Shown piece by piece: positions 16,560 to 26,700 of a stretch of DNA of 54,346 nucleotides. Made by a program: the position numbers and the translations under genes. Source of the DNA: an uncultured Verrucomicrobiales bacterium (lineage in GTDB: Bacteria; Verrucomicrobiota; Verrucomicrobiia; Verrucomicrobiales; Akkermansiaceae); contig CALBVY010000024.1 in the NCBI GenBank assembly GCA_937969495.1, forward strand, positions 1 to 54,346. Direction: 5' to 3'. A model generated the notes under the pieces. That model searched no databases, was not told where the DNA came from, and saw only the letters and a list, made by a program, of their open reading frames with translations. How positions within the stretch are numbered: position 1 is the stretch's first letter; every line of letters begins with the position of its first letter.

Positions 16560-17738
16560 TTGACAAACGCCTCCGAAAGCTCGACCACTGCGTCAGTGAG
16601 TTTCTCAGAACACTACCGATCCAGTATCGACAAGCCATCCGCACTCTTACGGCGCTTCACCGCTCTGGTAACGCCTACAGATGCTGCTGGCTTGGAATCT
16701 ATGGCGAGAGAAAGCCAGCGGCTAACGCAACACCACTTTGGTAAAACAATGCGGATGTTCGCGCCACTTTACATTTCCAATGAGTGCGTCAATAACTGTT
16801 CTTACTGCGGCTTCTCACGCGATAACGCCATCCTTCGTACTACTCTAACCATTCCGCAGGTAGTGAAAGAAGCCAGATACCTCCATGGCCTGGGCTTTCG
16901 CAATATCCTCTTAGTCGCTGGCGAACACCCGAAGTTTGTCTCCGAGGGGTATTTGCAAGAGTGTATTGATGCCATTAAAGACTTTATTCCTACCATTGCT
17001 ATTGAAGTAGGCCCCATGAAAGATCATCAGTATGGTGAACTCGTTCAACACGGAGCGGAGGGGCTCATTGTCTATCAGGAAACATATCAACGTGAAACAT
17101 ACACCAAGCTCCACACCGCAGGACCAAAGAAAAACTTCGACTGGCGGCTGGACTGCCCAGAGCGAGCCTACGCAGGAGGATTCCGCCGCATAGGCATCGG
17201 CGCACTCTTCGGCCTAGCAGACTGGAAACAAGAAGCTCTCGCCTTAGCAGCTCATCTCGAATACCTTTACAAACACTGCTGGAAAGCAAGTTTCAACATC
17301 GCCTTCCCCCGCATGCGCCCCTATGCAGGAAATTATCAATACACTCCAGATCCAGATCTCTTTCTGAGTGACCGCCAGTTTGTACAGCTGGTATGTGCAT
17401 TCAGGATTTGCTTCCCTCAAGTTGGCATCGTCCTCAGCACCCGTGAACCAGCTCGCCTGAGAGACTCGCTAATCCCCCTAGGCATCACGCATATGTCCGC
17501 AGGCTCACAGACAGACCCCGGCGGCTACACTGGCGCAGGCACAGATGACCTTCACCTCACAGTGAAAGGGAAACGCGTAGAGTTAGATAACAGTCAACCT
17601 AAGTCCACATGCAGTAGAGCCACGGAGCAATTCACCATCGATGATCAGCGCTCGCCAGCAGACATCGCCACACTCCTTCGAGAAAAAGGCTATGATCCCG
17701 TGTGGAAAGACTGGGATCTGGAAATTCTAAAAACCTAA
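16560..17738 (+). CDS. thiH: 2-iminoacetate synthase (thiamine thiazole synthesis)
   Basis: A 392-residue radical-SAM enzyme that cleaves tyrosine to dehydroglycine (2-iminoacetate) and p-cresol for the thiazole ring of thiamine. The [4Fe-4S]-binding motif is C-V-N-N-C-S-Y-C at 76-83. Downstream blocks include VETYQRETYTKLH-like YQETYQRETY, GIGALFGLADW, NIAFPRMRP and SAGSQTDPGGY, all ThiH. The start appears to be TTG, because the next in-frame Met is deep inside the domain. No TPP riboswitch is seen in the ~80 nt upstream. It is followed after 14 nt by thiS. thiG is not in the window. Confidence 0.95.
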   Translation: MTNASESSTTASVSFSEHYRSSIDKPSALLRRFTALVTPTDAAGLESMARESQRLTQHHFGKTMRMFAPLYISNECVNNCSYCGFSRDNAILRTTLTIPQVVKEARYLHGLGFRNILLVAGEHPKFVSEGYLQECIDAIKDFIPTIAIEVGPMKDHQYGELVQHGAEGLIVYQETYQRETYTKLHTAGPKKNFDWRLDCPERAYAGGFRRIGIGALFGLADWKQEALALAAHLEYLYKHCWKASFNIAFPRMRPYAGNYQYTPDPDLFLSDRQFVQLVCAFRICFPQVGIVLSTREPARLRDSLIPLGITHMSAGSQTDPGGYTGAGTDDLHLTVKGKRVELDNSQPKSTCSRATEQFTIDDQRSPADIATLLREKGYDPVWKDWDLEILKT

Positions 17739-17752
17739 CGAGAACTACCCCC

Positions 17753-17953
17753 ATGACCATTCAACTCAATGGCAAAGCCCACCAGCTAGGTAACTCCATC
17801 AGCGTTACCGCATTACTAAAATCAATCGATCTAGGCGATCAACCTGTGGTAGTAGAACGTAACAAAGAGGCCCTTTTCCCTCGGGAGTATAGTACAACAA
17901 TACTCGAAGATGGCGATCAGTTAGAGGTTATCACCATCGCAGCGGGAGGCTAA
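17753..17953 (+). CDS. thiS: Sulfur carrier protein ThiS
   Basis: A 66-residue ubiquitin-like sulfur carrier ending in the diagnostic ITIAAGG. The C-terminal glycine is thiocarboxylated and delivers sulfur to the thiazole synthase. It has the ThiS pattern: short beta strands MTIQLNGK, then LEDGDQLEVI. ATG 17753 was chosen rather than an in-frame upstream start inside thiH. It overlaps the convergent SanA-like gene by 4 nt. Confidence 0.95.
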   Translation: MTIQLNGKAHQLGNSISVTALLKSIDLGDQPVVVERNKEALFPREYSTTILEDGDQLEVITIAAGG

Positions 17954-18681
17954 TCCCCCTCTTGCTCTGGTATTTCTTCTGGATCACCCAGATGTTTAGG
18001 TTGCTGATTAGTGATATTGATATCTATCCACATTTTTACTCGCGCCAGCACCTCTCGATCTTCTGTTTTACGCGCTGCGTAGCCTTCTACATCTTGGGCA
18101 TTATACCCCAGCACATCCATTCCATGTGCCTTAGCAATATACGCAGCTCGTTCATTCTGGAATTGCTGGCTCACAAAAGTCACCTCGTTCAAACCAAAGA
18201 TTTTTTTGGCACGAACCACAGAATCCAGTGTGCGCAGCCCCGCGTAATCACAGACAATTTTATTCAAAGGCACCCCAGCTTTCACAAGCGCATTACGCAT
18301 CGCCACTGGTTCATTGTAATATTTCTCTCTATTATCACCAGAAACAATCAGGAAATCCACCTTCCCTGCATGCCAGAGCTTCGCCGCAGCCTCGATTCTG
18401 TATTTAAAATATAAATTCTCACGCTGACCTAACTTCTCCGAACAACCAAAAACAAGCCCTGCCGAACGGTGTGGTATTTTTGCCACATCATCATAGAGGA
18501 TACCCTTACCTGCTTGGCTAGCAACATAGTTCGCATACCAGATCACAAAGAAAAACACCCCCGTAATCAGTAACAAAAGAATCAGAAAACGCTTCAGCCA
18601 GCGCACCCCCCAGCGCACCTTTGCCTTCTTTTTAGCACCCTCCTCATCAGGAGGGATGTTATTTTGCTCTATTGATTTCAT
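17950..18681 (-). CDS. SanA/YdcF-like (DUF218) membrane protein
   Basis: A 243-residue protein with a basic N-terminal cytoplasmic part, one membrane helix at about 30-50, and a periplasmic DUF218 domain. DUF218 marks are LVFGCSEKL, FLIVSGDN, GLRTLDSVVRAKKIF and VTFVSQQFQNERAAYIA. The closest known relative is SanA, tied to envelope barrier function and vancomycin sensitivity in enterobacteria. The exact biochemical role is not known. It ends with an acidic tail. Confidence 0.88.
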   Translation of the reverse strand: MKSIEQNNIPPDEEGAKKKAKVRWGVRWLKRFLILLLLITGVFFFVIWYANYVASQAGKGILYDDVAKIPHRSAGLVFGCSEKLGQRENLYFKYRIEAAAKLWHAGKVDFLIVSGDNREKYYNEPVAMRNALVKAGVPLNKIVCDYAGLRTLDSVVRAKKIFGLNEVTFVSQQFQNERAAYIAKAHGMDVLGYNAQDVEGYAARKTEDREVLARVKMWIDINITNQQPKHLGDPEEIPEQEGD

Positions 18682-18696
18682 GAAGCATGCAAAATG

Positions 18697-19638
18697 TTAT
18701 TCCACGTTTCTACGTGGAATGTTAACCAGAGTTTTCACCACAGACTCAAAGATTCTCTCTTTGGGATTCTCGGGAGCAATTACCCGCAACTTCCGCCTAG
18801 CTGGTTCAAGACTTACCATACTACCACGCCCAAGGTATTCGCCATCTGCCTCCAGCGGCACATCGCGGTTACATTCCACCTTAAAACTACGTGCCTGCAA
18901 ATATTGCACCGAGGAGTTCCCAGCATCAATCGCACCAGTGGCGATCCCTTTCACCGAATCTAACACAAGTTTATACCCCGCTTCGGTAAAAACCAAAGCA
19001 TCTAACATCTCATCAGCGTTATCTGCTTTACGGAAAAGTTTCACCTGCCCACCGTAGAGCGAGCCATTCCCTGCTAGCACGCAAACTCCCTCCTCTACAC
19101 GACCATCATCGCAGGTGATACGCATCTTAGGAGGCTTCTCACCGAGAACTCTCACTGCGGACATCAGATAGGCCAAGGGGCCAAACATTTTTTTTGTTTC
19201 CCAAGTAGTCTCCTCTATCACCTGCGCATCAAACCCGACTCCTGCCATCTGCACAAAGGCATGGCCATTGAGCTCAAAGAGATCCACTTCCTTGATATGC
19301 TCTTGATCAAGGACATCGAGAGATTTGCGCAAACTAGTAAAGGGGAAGCCAAGCTCTCGGGCAAAAACATTCATGGTTCCAGCTGGAAGCACCCCTAGCG
19401 CTGTAGAGCTACCAGCCAGCCCCTGCACCACTGCATTAAGAGTCCCATCTCCACCAGCTGCCACCACAACTGGCTCCCCTCTTTCAGCAAGATTAGTAGC
19501 TAACTCCATAGCATCATCAGCACTACGACTTGCATACAAGATAAACCGCTGCGCATGTGCCATCAGAAAGCGCATGGTCCTCCTGCCACGCTGACTGCGA
19601 GCACTCGGGTTAAAGATCACTGGATATCGGGTTACCAT
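18697..19638 (-). CDS. Diacylglycerol kinase-type lipid kinase (YegS/DagK family)
   Basis: A 313-residue lipid kinase of the DAGK catalytic family. The nucleotide-binding motif AAGGDGTLNAV is at about 61-70, followed by GVLPAGTMNVFARELG. The C-terminal beta-sandwich part includes a D-G-E-Y-L motif (ADGEYLGRG). Family function: ATP-dependent phosphorylation of diacylglycerol, sphingoid base or a similar lipid; the substrate is not predictable. It precedes the SanA-like gene by 15 nt on the same strand and may be cotranscribed with it. Confidence 0.9.
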   Translation of the reverse strand: MVTRYPVIFNPSARSQRGRRTMRFLMAHAQRFILYASRSADDAMELATNLAERGEPVVVAAGGDGTLNAVVQGLAGSSTALGVLPAGTMNVFARELGFPFTSLRKSLDVLDQEHIKEVDLFELNGHAFVQMAGVGFDAQVIEETTWETKKMFGPLAYLMSAVRVLGEKPPKMRITCDDGRVEEGVCVLAGNGSLYGGQVKLFRKADNADEMLDALVFTEAGYKLVLDSVKGIATGAIDAGNSSVQYLQARSFKVECNRDVPLEADGEYLGRGSMVSLEPARRKLRVIAPENPKERIFESVVKTLVNIPRRNVE

Positions 19639-19782
19639 CTACCTCCTATAGTGCACTGCCAAACATAATTTTCAAACCACGAAACCAAGGAATTTTTATC
19701 ATACTGAATCCCCCCTCAGCCGACCTTGTCTAACTTAGATTTGAAGCTTGCCGCAGCTCACTCGCTCAGCCAGAAATAGACT

Positions 19783-21114
19783 ATGACTAAGCAGCTAGAA
19801 GATCTTTTTTCCTTTCTACGTTTCCCCAGTATCTCCACAGACTCGGAACATGCAGACGATGTAAGAAATTGCGCTCATTGGCTCATCGAAAAACTCAATG
19901 GCATGGGACTAGATACTGAGCTTCATGAAACACCCAAACACCCAATCGTCATTGCTAGAAATAAGCACGAAGAAGGAAAAAAGACCTGCCTCATCTACGG
20001 ACACTATGACGTACAGCCCGTTGATCCCGTTGAACTTTGGGATTCTCCACCATTCGAACCTGAAATCCGTGATAACAAAATCTGGGCCCGTGGTGCTACC
20101 GATAACAAAGGCCAGATGCTTGCCCACATCCTTGGTGTGGAGAAAACTCTCCAAGAAAATGGCGAGCTCCCTGTAAATCTCATCTTTCTCTTCGAGGGTG
20201 AAGAGGAAATTGGTAGCCCTAATCTTGTCCCCTTCCTCAAGCAACACAAGGACGCACTGAAATGCGATGTTATCGCCGTGTCTGACACCGGCATGGTGGC
20301 ACAAGGCGTCCCCACGATGGGCTACGGTCTCCGCGGTATCACCTGCTGCGAAGTGCTTGTTAAAGGTCCATCTGGTGATCTCCACTCCGGTGTATACGGA
20401 GGGGCTGTGGCTAACCCTGCTTCCGCCGTTGCACAGCTAGTCGCTTCACTCCATGATGCCGATGGGAAAATCGCCATTGAAGGTTTTTACGATGACGTTC
20501 GACCTCTGGAAACATGGGAACGTGAAATGTGGGCACAGATCCCCGGTGTCAGCGAGAAGGACATGTTAGAAATAACAGGCTCTCCCAGCACCTTTGGCGA
20601 ACCAGGCTACAGCTCCGCCGAACGTCTCTGGGCACGACCAACAGCAGAGGTGAACGGTATCGGTGGTGGCTATCAAGGTGAAGGATCGAAGACCGTGCTC
20701 CCCGCAGAAGCTATGGCGAAATTTTCCTTCCGCCTCGTGCCAGATCAAGATCCAAAAGATATCGCTAATAAAGTGAAGACTCATCTGGAAAAACACACCC
20801 CCCCTGGAGTCACTGTGGAGGTGGTGGTAGGTCACGATGGCAAACCTTATATCTGTGACCCTCATTCAGAAAATGGCAAAGCTGGCCAAGCCGCCCTTGA
20901 AAAAGCTTTTGGTAAAGCGCCAGTCCTCATTCGTGAAGGGGGCTCCATCCCCATCATTCAGGATATGAAGGACATCCTTGAAGTCGACTCCCTCATGTTA
21001 GGCTTAGCGCTACCCGATTGCCAAATCCACGCACCTAACGAAAACTTCTACGTAGAGAACTTTGAAGGTGGTATTCGACTTAATCAAGTACTCCTCCAAG
21101 AGCTAGCGAAGTAG
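19783..21114 (+). CDS. M20 family metallopeptidase (dipeptidase)
   Basis: A 443-residue zinc peptidase of family M20. Metal and catalytic residues are seen: His74 and Asp76 in YGHYDVQP, Asp107 in ARGATDNKGQ, Glu140-142 in FEGEEEIGS, and the late SDTGM and GGSIPII segments. A dimerisation lid domain lies at about 190-330. The layout matches cytosolic dipeptidases of the CNDP/DUG1 group. Predicted role is hydrolysis of dipeptides. There is no signal peptide. It converges on ftsH across a hairpin terminator. Confidence 0.93.
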   Translation: MTKQLEDLFSFLRFPSISTDSEHADDVRNCAHWLIEKLNGMGLDTELHETPKHPIVIARNKHEEGKKTCLIYGHYDVQPVDPVELWDSPPFEPEIRDNKIWARGATDNKGQMLAHILGVEKTLQENGELPVNLIFLFEGEEEIGSPNLVPFLKQHKDALKCDVIAVSDTGMVAQGVPTMGYGLRGITCCEVLVKGPSGDLHSGVYGGAVANPASAVAQLVASLHDADGKIAIEGFYDDVRPLETWEREMWAQIPGVSEKDMLEITGSPSTFGEPGYSSAERLWARPTAEVNGIGGGYQGEGSKTVLPAEAMAKFSFRLVPDQDPKDIANKVKTHLEKHTPPGVTVEVVVGHDGKPYICDPHSENGKAGQAALEKAFGKAPVLIREGGSIPIIQDMKDILEVDSLMLGLALPDCQIHAPNENFYVENFEGGIRLNQVLLQELAK

Positions 21115-21177
21115 CCAGTCCCTACGCACACGTCCTTTCTCCTTTGAGTTTGTTAGCCACACTCGGTTGACACAGAA

Positions 21178-21206
21178 AAGCCTCTACCGAATTTCGGCAG
21201 AGGCTT
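21178..21206 (-). terminator. Hairpin terminator after ftsH
   Basis: AAGCCTCT (21178-21185) pairs with AGAGGCTT (21199-21206), with an inner CCGA/TCGG and a three-base loop. On the minus strand the hairpin is followed by TTTTCTG. This suits ftsH best; on the plus strand no T-run follows, although M20 transcripts could still stop here. Confidence 0.8.
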
Positions 21207-21222
21207 GAAAGTATTATCACCA

Positions 21223-23616
21223 CTAAGCAGGTGCGCCTACAGCCTCACCAGCGAGCGGATCATCATCACTAGAGGGTCCATCAACAACAGACTGTTTAGC
21301 CACACCTTCATCGGCCTGATTACCAGAGATTGTTGTGTTCTTAGGCGGCTTCGGTGGATCTTTCATCTCACCATGCTCAATGATCTCTTCCACTTGGTAG
21401 GCATCCAGAGTTTCATACTCGAGGAGTGCCTTGGAGAGATTAATCAAGGCCTCATTATACTCTAGGAGCATTGCCTTTGCCTTTGCGTAAGCATCATCAA
21501 TAAGCTTTTTAATTTCCTCATCGATCTTACGCGCTGTCACTTCTGAGTAGCCACGTGATGATCCTACATCTCGAGCAACAAAGACCTCACCTCTCTCTTC
21601 ACCATACTCCACCATACCGAGGTCTTCACTCATCCCCCATTCACAAACCATCTTACGAGCAATGTTTGTAGCCATGCGGATATCTCCCACGGCACCATTG
21701 GTGACATTTCCAAAAGTAATTTCTTCCGCAACCCGACCACCCATAGCAACCACAAGCTGATCAAGAAGCTCCTTCTGGCGATAAGTGAACTTGTCTTCTT
21801 CAGGCAGGAACATCGTAGAGCCGAGAGATGGCCCACGCGGAATAATGGTAACCTTATGCAGGGGATCAGTATGATCTAATAAAACATTGAGAATAGCGTG
21901 CCCTGCCTCATGGTAAGCCGTGTTTTCCTTTTCCTTTTCACTAAGAGCAAGACTGCGCCGCTCACGTCCCCAGCGGACTTTATCACGCGCTTCCTCCATC
22001 TCGAGAAGAGTAACAGCCTCTAGATTCTTCCGAGCTGCCAGCAGCGCTGCCTCATTAATAAGATTAGCGAGCTCTGCACCAGAGAAGCCAGGTGTGCCGC
22101 GCGCAATGACATTGAGATCGGTGTCTGGATCCATTTTAATCCGCTGCACATGAACTTTGAGAATTTCCTCACGTCCATTAACATCAGGTAAACCCACACT
22201 GACCTGACGATCAAATCGTCCCGGTCTAAGCAGTGCAGGATCAAGAACATCAGGTCTGTTTGTTGCGGCGATGATGATAACTCCAGTGCGGGTATCAAAA
22301 CCATCCATCTCTACAAGAAGCGCATTCAATGTCTGCTCACGCTCGTCATGCCCTCCTCCCATACCATGACCACGGTGGCGGCCTACGGCGTCAATCTCAT
22401 CAATAAAGATCAAGCATGGTGAATTCTTCTTCCCCTGCTCAAACATATCGCGCACACGGCTAGCACCAACACCGACAAACATTTCCACAAAGTCAGAGCC
22501 TGATATGGAGAAAAATGGCACGTCAGCTTCACCAGCAATGGCACGTGCGAGGAGGGTTTTCCCTGTTCCAGGAGGCCCTACCATAAGGAGGCCTTTAGGG
22601 AGATTTCCTCCGAGCTTTTGAAACTTCTTTGGATCGCGAAGATAATCAACAACTTCGACAAGCTCCTCCTTAGCCTCTTGGATTCCTGCCACGTCTTTAA
22701 AAGTAACGCGATTTTTATCCATCGTCAGCAGGCGGGCTTTACTTTTCCCAAAACTCATCGCACCTCTCCCCGCAGATTTCATCTGGTGGCGGAAGAGGAA
22801 GAAAATCACAAGAATGATCAGCATGATCGGCAGAAGCTGCACGAGAAGAAAACGCATCATCCCAGAGTCCGGCTGGAAGGGAGCGAGATTATTCACAAAA
22901 GAATCCTCAAAAGCCGGTAGCTCAGAGGTGTTTAGATCAATTTCAAAGGGAGCGATTTGCTCTTGCTCCGTAACCGATGCTTTCTCAGGAAAAACATAAC
23001 GTTTTCCAACAATGTATTTGTCATTAGAACCATCACGAGAAACGATCTCAAACTTGTTCTCAGGGTCATCCAGAATAACTTCACCCCTTGCCAGCATCTT
23101 ACGCAGATCGGAGAGATTAAGCTGCTCACCATCAGTCTCAGATGGCAGATCCGTAACAATGCGCAGTGGAATGGTCTGGCGCGCCTGAATGGCATCGAGC
23201 TGCTCTTTATTAAGTTGAGTATTAATAGGTATCCGGAAGGCACGCTGCTCAGCCTTCTCCTTATCATCATCCCAGGGGTCTTCTTTGATATAGAAACCTG
23301 ACACCGTATAAACCACTGATGACTCTCCGGATTTCTTCAAGGTATGACGAATATCAGGGAAACCCTCACCACGCTTGGGTAAATCTTGGTCAGAAATAAT
23401 TTTCCCAGAATCCACGTAATCGCGGAACTCAGAGTAAGTAAGGCGCTTAGGCTTACCATAATTACTCGACTGCCAAGCTAAGACAAGGATGCCTAGGGCA
23501 ATAGCCATAAGGATAATCACACGCCAGTTTGGCCCACTACTTGTGGACGGGTCTTTTTCTGAACTCTTGGAGCCGCGTGGAGTTGGCGGAGGTTCTGGAG
23601 GTTGCTGATTGGACAT
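21223..23616 (-). CDS. ftsH: ATP-dependent zinc metalloprotease FtsH
   Basis: A 797-residue membrane AAA+ protease that degrades misfolded and regulatory membrane proteins. Helices are at about 31-48 and 254-275. Walker A GPPGTGKT is at about 347-354, Walker B is [10 protein letters not shown], the second region of homology has [19 protein letters not shown]-type residues, and the zinc site HEAGH is at about 569-573. The periplasmic domain is about 205 residues, much larger than the ~75 of E. coli FtsH, and may hold two repeats. The tail is Pro/Asp/Ser-rich. The ATG giving MSNQQPPEP was chosen; an upstream frame adds 12 doubtful residues. Confidence 0.97.
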   Translation of the reverse strand: MSNQQPPEPPPTPRGSKSSEKDPSTSSGPNWRVIILMAIALGILVLAWQSSNYGKPKRLTYSEFRDYVDSGKIISDQDLPKRGEGFPDIRHTLKKSGESSVVYTVSGFYIKEDPWDDDKEKAEQRAFRIPINTQLNKEQLDAIQARQTIPLRIVTDLPSETDGEQLNLSDLRKMLARGEVILDDPENKFEIVSRDGSNDKYIVGKRYVFPEKASVTEQEQIAPFEIDLNTSELPAFEDSFVNNLAPFQPDSGMMRFLLVQLLPIMLIILVIFFLFRHQMKSAGRGAMSFGKSKARLLTMDKNRVTFKDVAGIQEAKEELVEVVDYLRDPKKFQKLGGNLPKGLLMVGPPGTGKTLLARAIAGEADVPFFSISGSDFVEMFVGVGASRVRDMFEQGKKNSPCLIFIDEIDAVGRHRGHGMGGGHDEREQTLNALLVEMDGFDTRTGVIIIAATNRPDVLDPALLRPGRFDRQVSVGLPDVNGREEILKVHVQRIKMDPDTDLNVIARGTPGFSGAELANLINEAALLAARKNLEAVTLLEMEEARDKVRWGRERRSLALSEKEKENTAYHEAGHAILNVLLDHTDPLHKVTIIPRGPSLGSTMFLPEEDKFTYRQKELLDQLVVAMGGRVAEEITFGNVTNGAVGDIRMATNIARKMVCEWGMSEDLGMVEYGEERGEVFVARDVGSSRGYSEVTARKIDEEIKKLIDDAYAKAKAMLLEYNEALINLSKALLEYETLDAYQVEEIIEHGEMKDPPKPPKNTTISGNQADEGVAKQSVVDGPSSDDDPLAGEAVGAPA

Positions 23617-23721
23617 AAATAAAAATGAAAAAATACAGGTGGTGATAGCCAAGTTCTTAGCTCTCCCTATTGGAAAAGGCTGCGCTTAGAGGTAAGGCGC
23701 GGGAGAAACTAGCGCGGCTTT

Positions 23722-23743
23722 GAAAAAAGGAAATCCTTTTTTC
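23722..23743. repeat. Perfect inverted repeat between ftsH and ABC gene
   Basis: GAAAAAAGGA (23722-23731) and TCCTTTTTTC (23734-23743) form a perfect 10-bp inverted repeat with a two-base centre. It resembles a bidirectional intrinsic terminator but lies between divergent genes. The neighbouring TGATGATC (23744-23751) and GATCATCA (23782-23789) are another exact inverted repeat just before the ABC gene start. They may be an operator or leader structure. Confidence 0.5.
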
Positions 23744-23795
23744 TGATGATCCTATCCAGAATATCTGACAGAGATCCCTCTGATCATCAAGCAGG

Positions 23796-26700
23796 ATGCT
23801 TGCGCTACTCAAGATTCCAGCACAATATAACGCCGTGGCGACACCTCAAGATCAAGCTCCGCGTAAAAGACACTGGCTCAAAAGCTGGATAGAACACATC
23901 CCCGTGCTCCGCAGCTTCTCCAGCAGCGCGCGCGGTGGAGCCAGTAGACATACCGCAGGATTAATCGATATCTTTGCTTCCTTCGCAGCACTTGATCACA
24001 AGGTGGACCGCGCAGAGGCAGAAGTCGCCTTAGATCTACTACGGCACGCATTTCCAGAAGCAGACCACGGCTGGCTAGCACGCCGATTACACCGCGCACT
24101 CTCCTCGCCTCAAGCACCAGAAAAAGTGGCACGATCACTGCGGAAGGAGCTAGATACCGATGACCGGGTCTCCCTAGGACTTCAGCTCCACCTTCTCGTC
24201 ATCGCATCAGGCTCTCATTTCCGAGGCAAAGAGGCATTTACTAAAGTGATGCACAGCCTCCGCGCTCAGGATATTGGCACCGCCATTATTGATGAAATGG
24301 AGGATAATCCAAGCACCGGCCCTCTGCCTTTTGATAAGGTCATCTTCTCCACGACTCCTCATGAAGGTGTCCAATTACCCTCAAACGGAGGGGATTTCTC
24401 CTTCTGTGCTTACCGCTCCAAGGACCTCACCCTGATCAGAAACATAGGAGCTGAACCTATCTGGATCAGCGGTAGCTCACTCGCTCAAGGACAGAGTATG
24501 CGACTTCGTGCGCACCAGAACATCGGCCTCCCAGATTGGACGCTCTCGATGGATGATATCTCTTTTTTCCTAAACTCCGCACGTACCGATCACCGCCGTA
24601 CACTTTACCTCACGGAAAATGGCGACCAACTCACTGCCGAGCGCGTTAAGTCTAGACAGAGTGCTCTAAAGCTCGATTTCGGCCTTAATATCCACGCCAC
24701 CGCCCTCACGGAAACAGGCATACGCTTAAGCTCCGGGGAGGCATTTAAGTCTGGGGAAACTTATGAGCTAACTATGTGGGACCGGATCATACTCGAGAAT
24801 GGTAGTGAGACCAGCCTCGAACCACTGCGCAAGCAAGCCATGGCTACTGGTAGCCGTTTCCGTATCGATGCTGGTCGGCAGGAGTGTCTTGTCTCCAATG
24901 ATCCCTCAGCATTAAAGCGTGGTGATGTGCTACTCTCTCCTGGCCTCGCGCGTCGCGTCGTCCTGAGTATCAAGTTTGATCCCCAAACAGCCGAAGGCTA
25001 CCTCAAGATCATCAGCGCGGAACGTGTCGTGATGATCAATGGCCAGCCAGTCCGCTCAGAGGGTAAACTCATCGATGGCTCACTGATCCGGCTCAGCCCC
25101 AACCAAGCAGTTAGATGCCGATTTAGTGAAAGCCTATTAGACGAAGAGCGCACAGTCATTCACGATCTTCATATCGAGAGCCTCAACCATCGCTACGGCG
25201 CACAGACGGTATTGGATAACGTAGAATTCAGTGTCAAACGGGGTGAAATGCTCTGTATCATGGGGCCCAGCGGCAGTGGCAAAAGCACCCTTCTTTCCGC
25301 CATCGCTGGCCATCTGGAGCCAAACCGTGGACACATTAGACTCAATGGCTCCTCCCTCTATCAGCACCGTAAAGAGCTGGCATCATTTATCGCTAGCATG
25401 CCGCAGGAGGAAGCACTGAACCCTCAGCTCACCGTGCGCGAGCACCTCATGCATGCATCAATGATTCGCAGACCTCATCTAGCTCACATTGAGCACATGA
25501 AACGTGTGGACACCATCTTAGCAGAACTAGCCCTCCAGCCACTAGCTCACCGAAAAGCAGGATCACCCGGTGAGAAAACCATCAGTGGCGGTGAACGCGG
25601 CAGACTCAATCTCGGCTTAGACCTCAGTAGCGCTGCTGAGATCTTTCTCTTTGACGAGCCCATCTCAGGTCTCTCCTCCAAGGACTCCGAACATGTAGCG
25701 GAGACACTACACACCCTTTCTCGTGATAAGATTGTCATCACCTCTCTACACCGCCCAGGAGCACGGGTGTTAAGGTTATTTGATAAAGTTTTATTGTTAG
25801 ACAAAGGAGGGCGTGTAGCCTTCTTTGGCACGCCCGTAGAGATGAGCAGGTATTTCCGTGAGGCGAGTAAGGAGCTCCATATCCTTACACCACAGAGGAT
25901 GAAAGCTCAGCAAACAGGAGGCGCGGACTTTGTCTTTGATGTGTTAGAAACTCCACTCTACGGACAAGCAGGGCGTGAAACAGTGAGCGTCAGACGTTTC
26001 CCCCCCACATTTTGGCAAGAACGTTTTGAGGGTAGTCAGCTCGTTGATGATGTTGCACGTGGCGAACTACCAACAAAAAGCCAGCTCAATACCTCGGCCG
26101 TAAGCAATGGACAGATGGGCGTACCTACACAGTCAAAGCGGCAGCGGATCTTCGAGTGGGAGCGACTTCTCCGCACCCACTTCCACCGCACCATGCTTTC
26201 CAAGTTCAGGAATCGTGGCACTATTTACAGCATTTTGCTAGAGGCGCCACTGCTTGCCCTACTCATTGGAATCACCCTCCGGGCATCGCCAGAAGGTGCT
26301 TATTCCTTTCACAGCGGATTACACCTCCCCGTCTATATTTTCCTCACTGTTACCATAGGGATGTTTCTAGGCCTAACAAACAGCGCTACAGAAATCCTCA
26401 GAGACCTCCCCATCTTTCGCCGTGAGAGAAACTGCCGCACAGGCACGCTCCTCTATGTCTCCGCCAAGTTTATTGCCCTTGCTATTTTGGCCGCCTTACA
26501 GTGCGCCATCTATACTTGGATAGGTCATGAAATGCTCGATATCTACGGCATGTTCACCACCCACTGGCTATGGATGACTGGCACTGCCCTCTGTGGCACA
26601 GCGATGGCATTAGTCATCTCCTCCGTGGTCAAAACAGAACGTGCTGCCCTGAGCGCCGTACCACTTCTGTTAGTACCACAACTCCTTCTAGCAGGAGCCC

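Noticed and set aside
19909-20385. 158-codon minus-strand frame inside the M20 peptidase gene
   Set aside because: Mirror of the conserved peptidase coding frame, without motifs.
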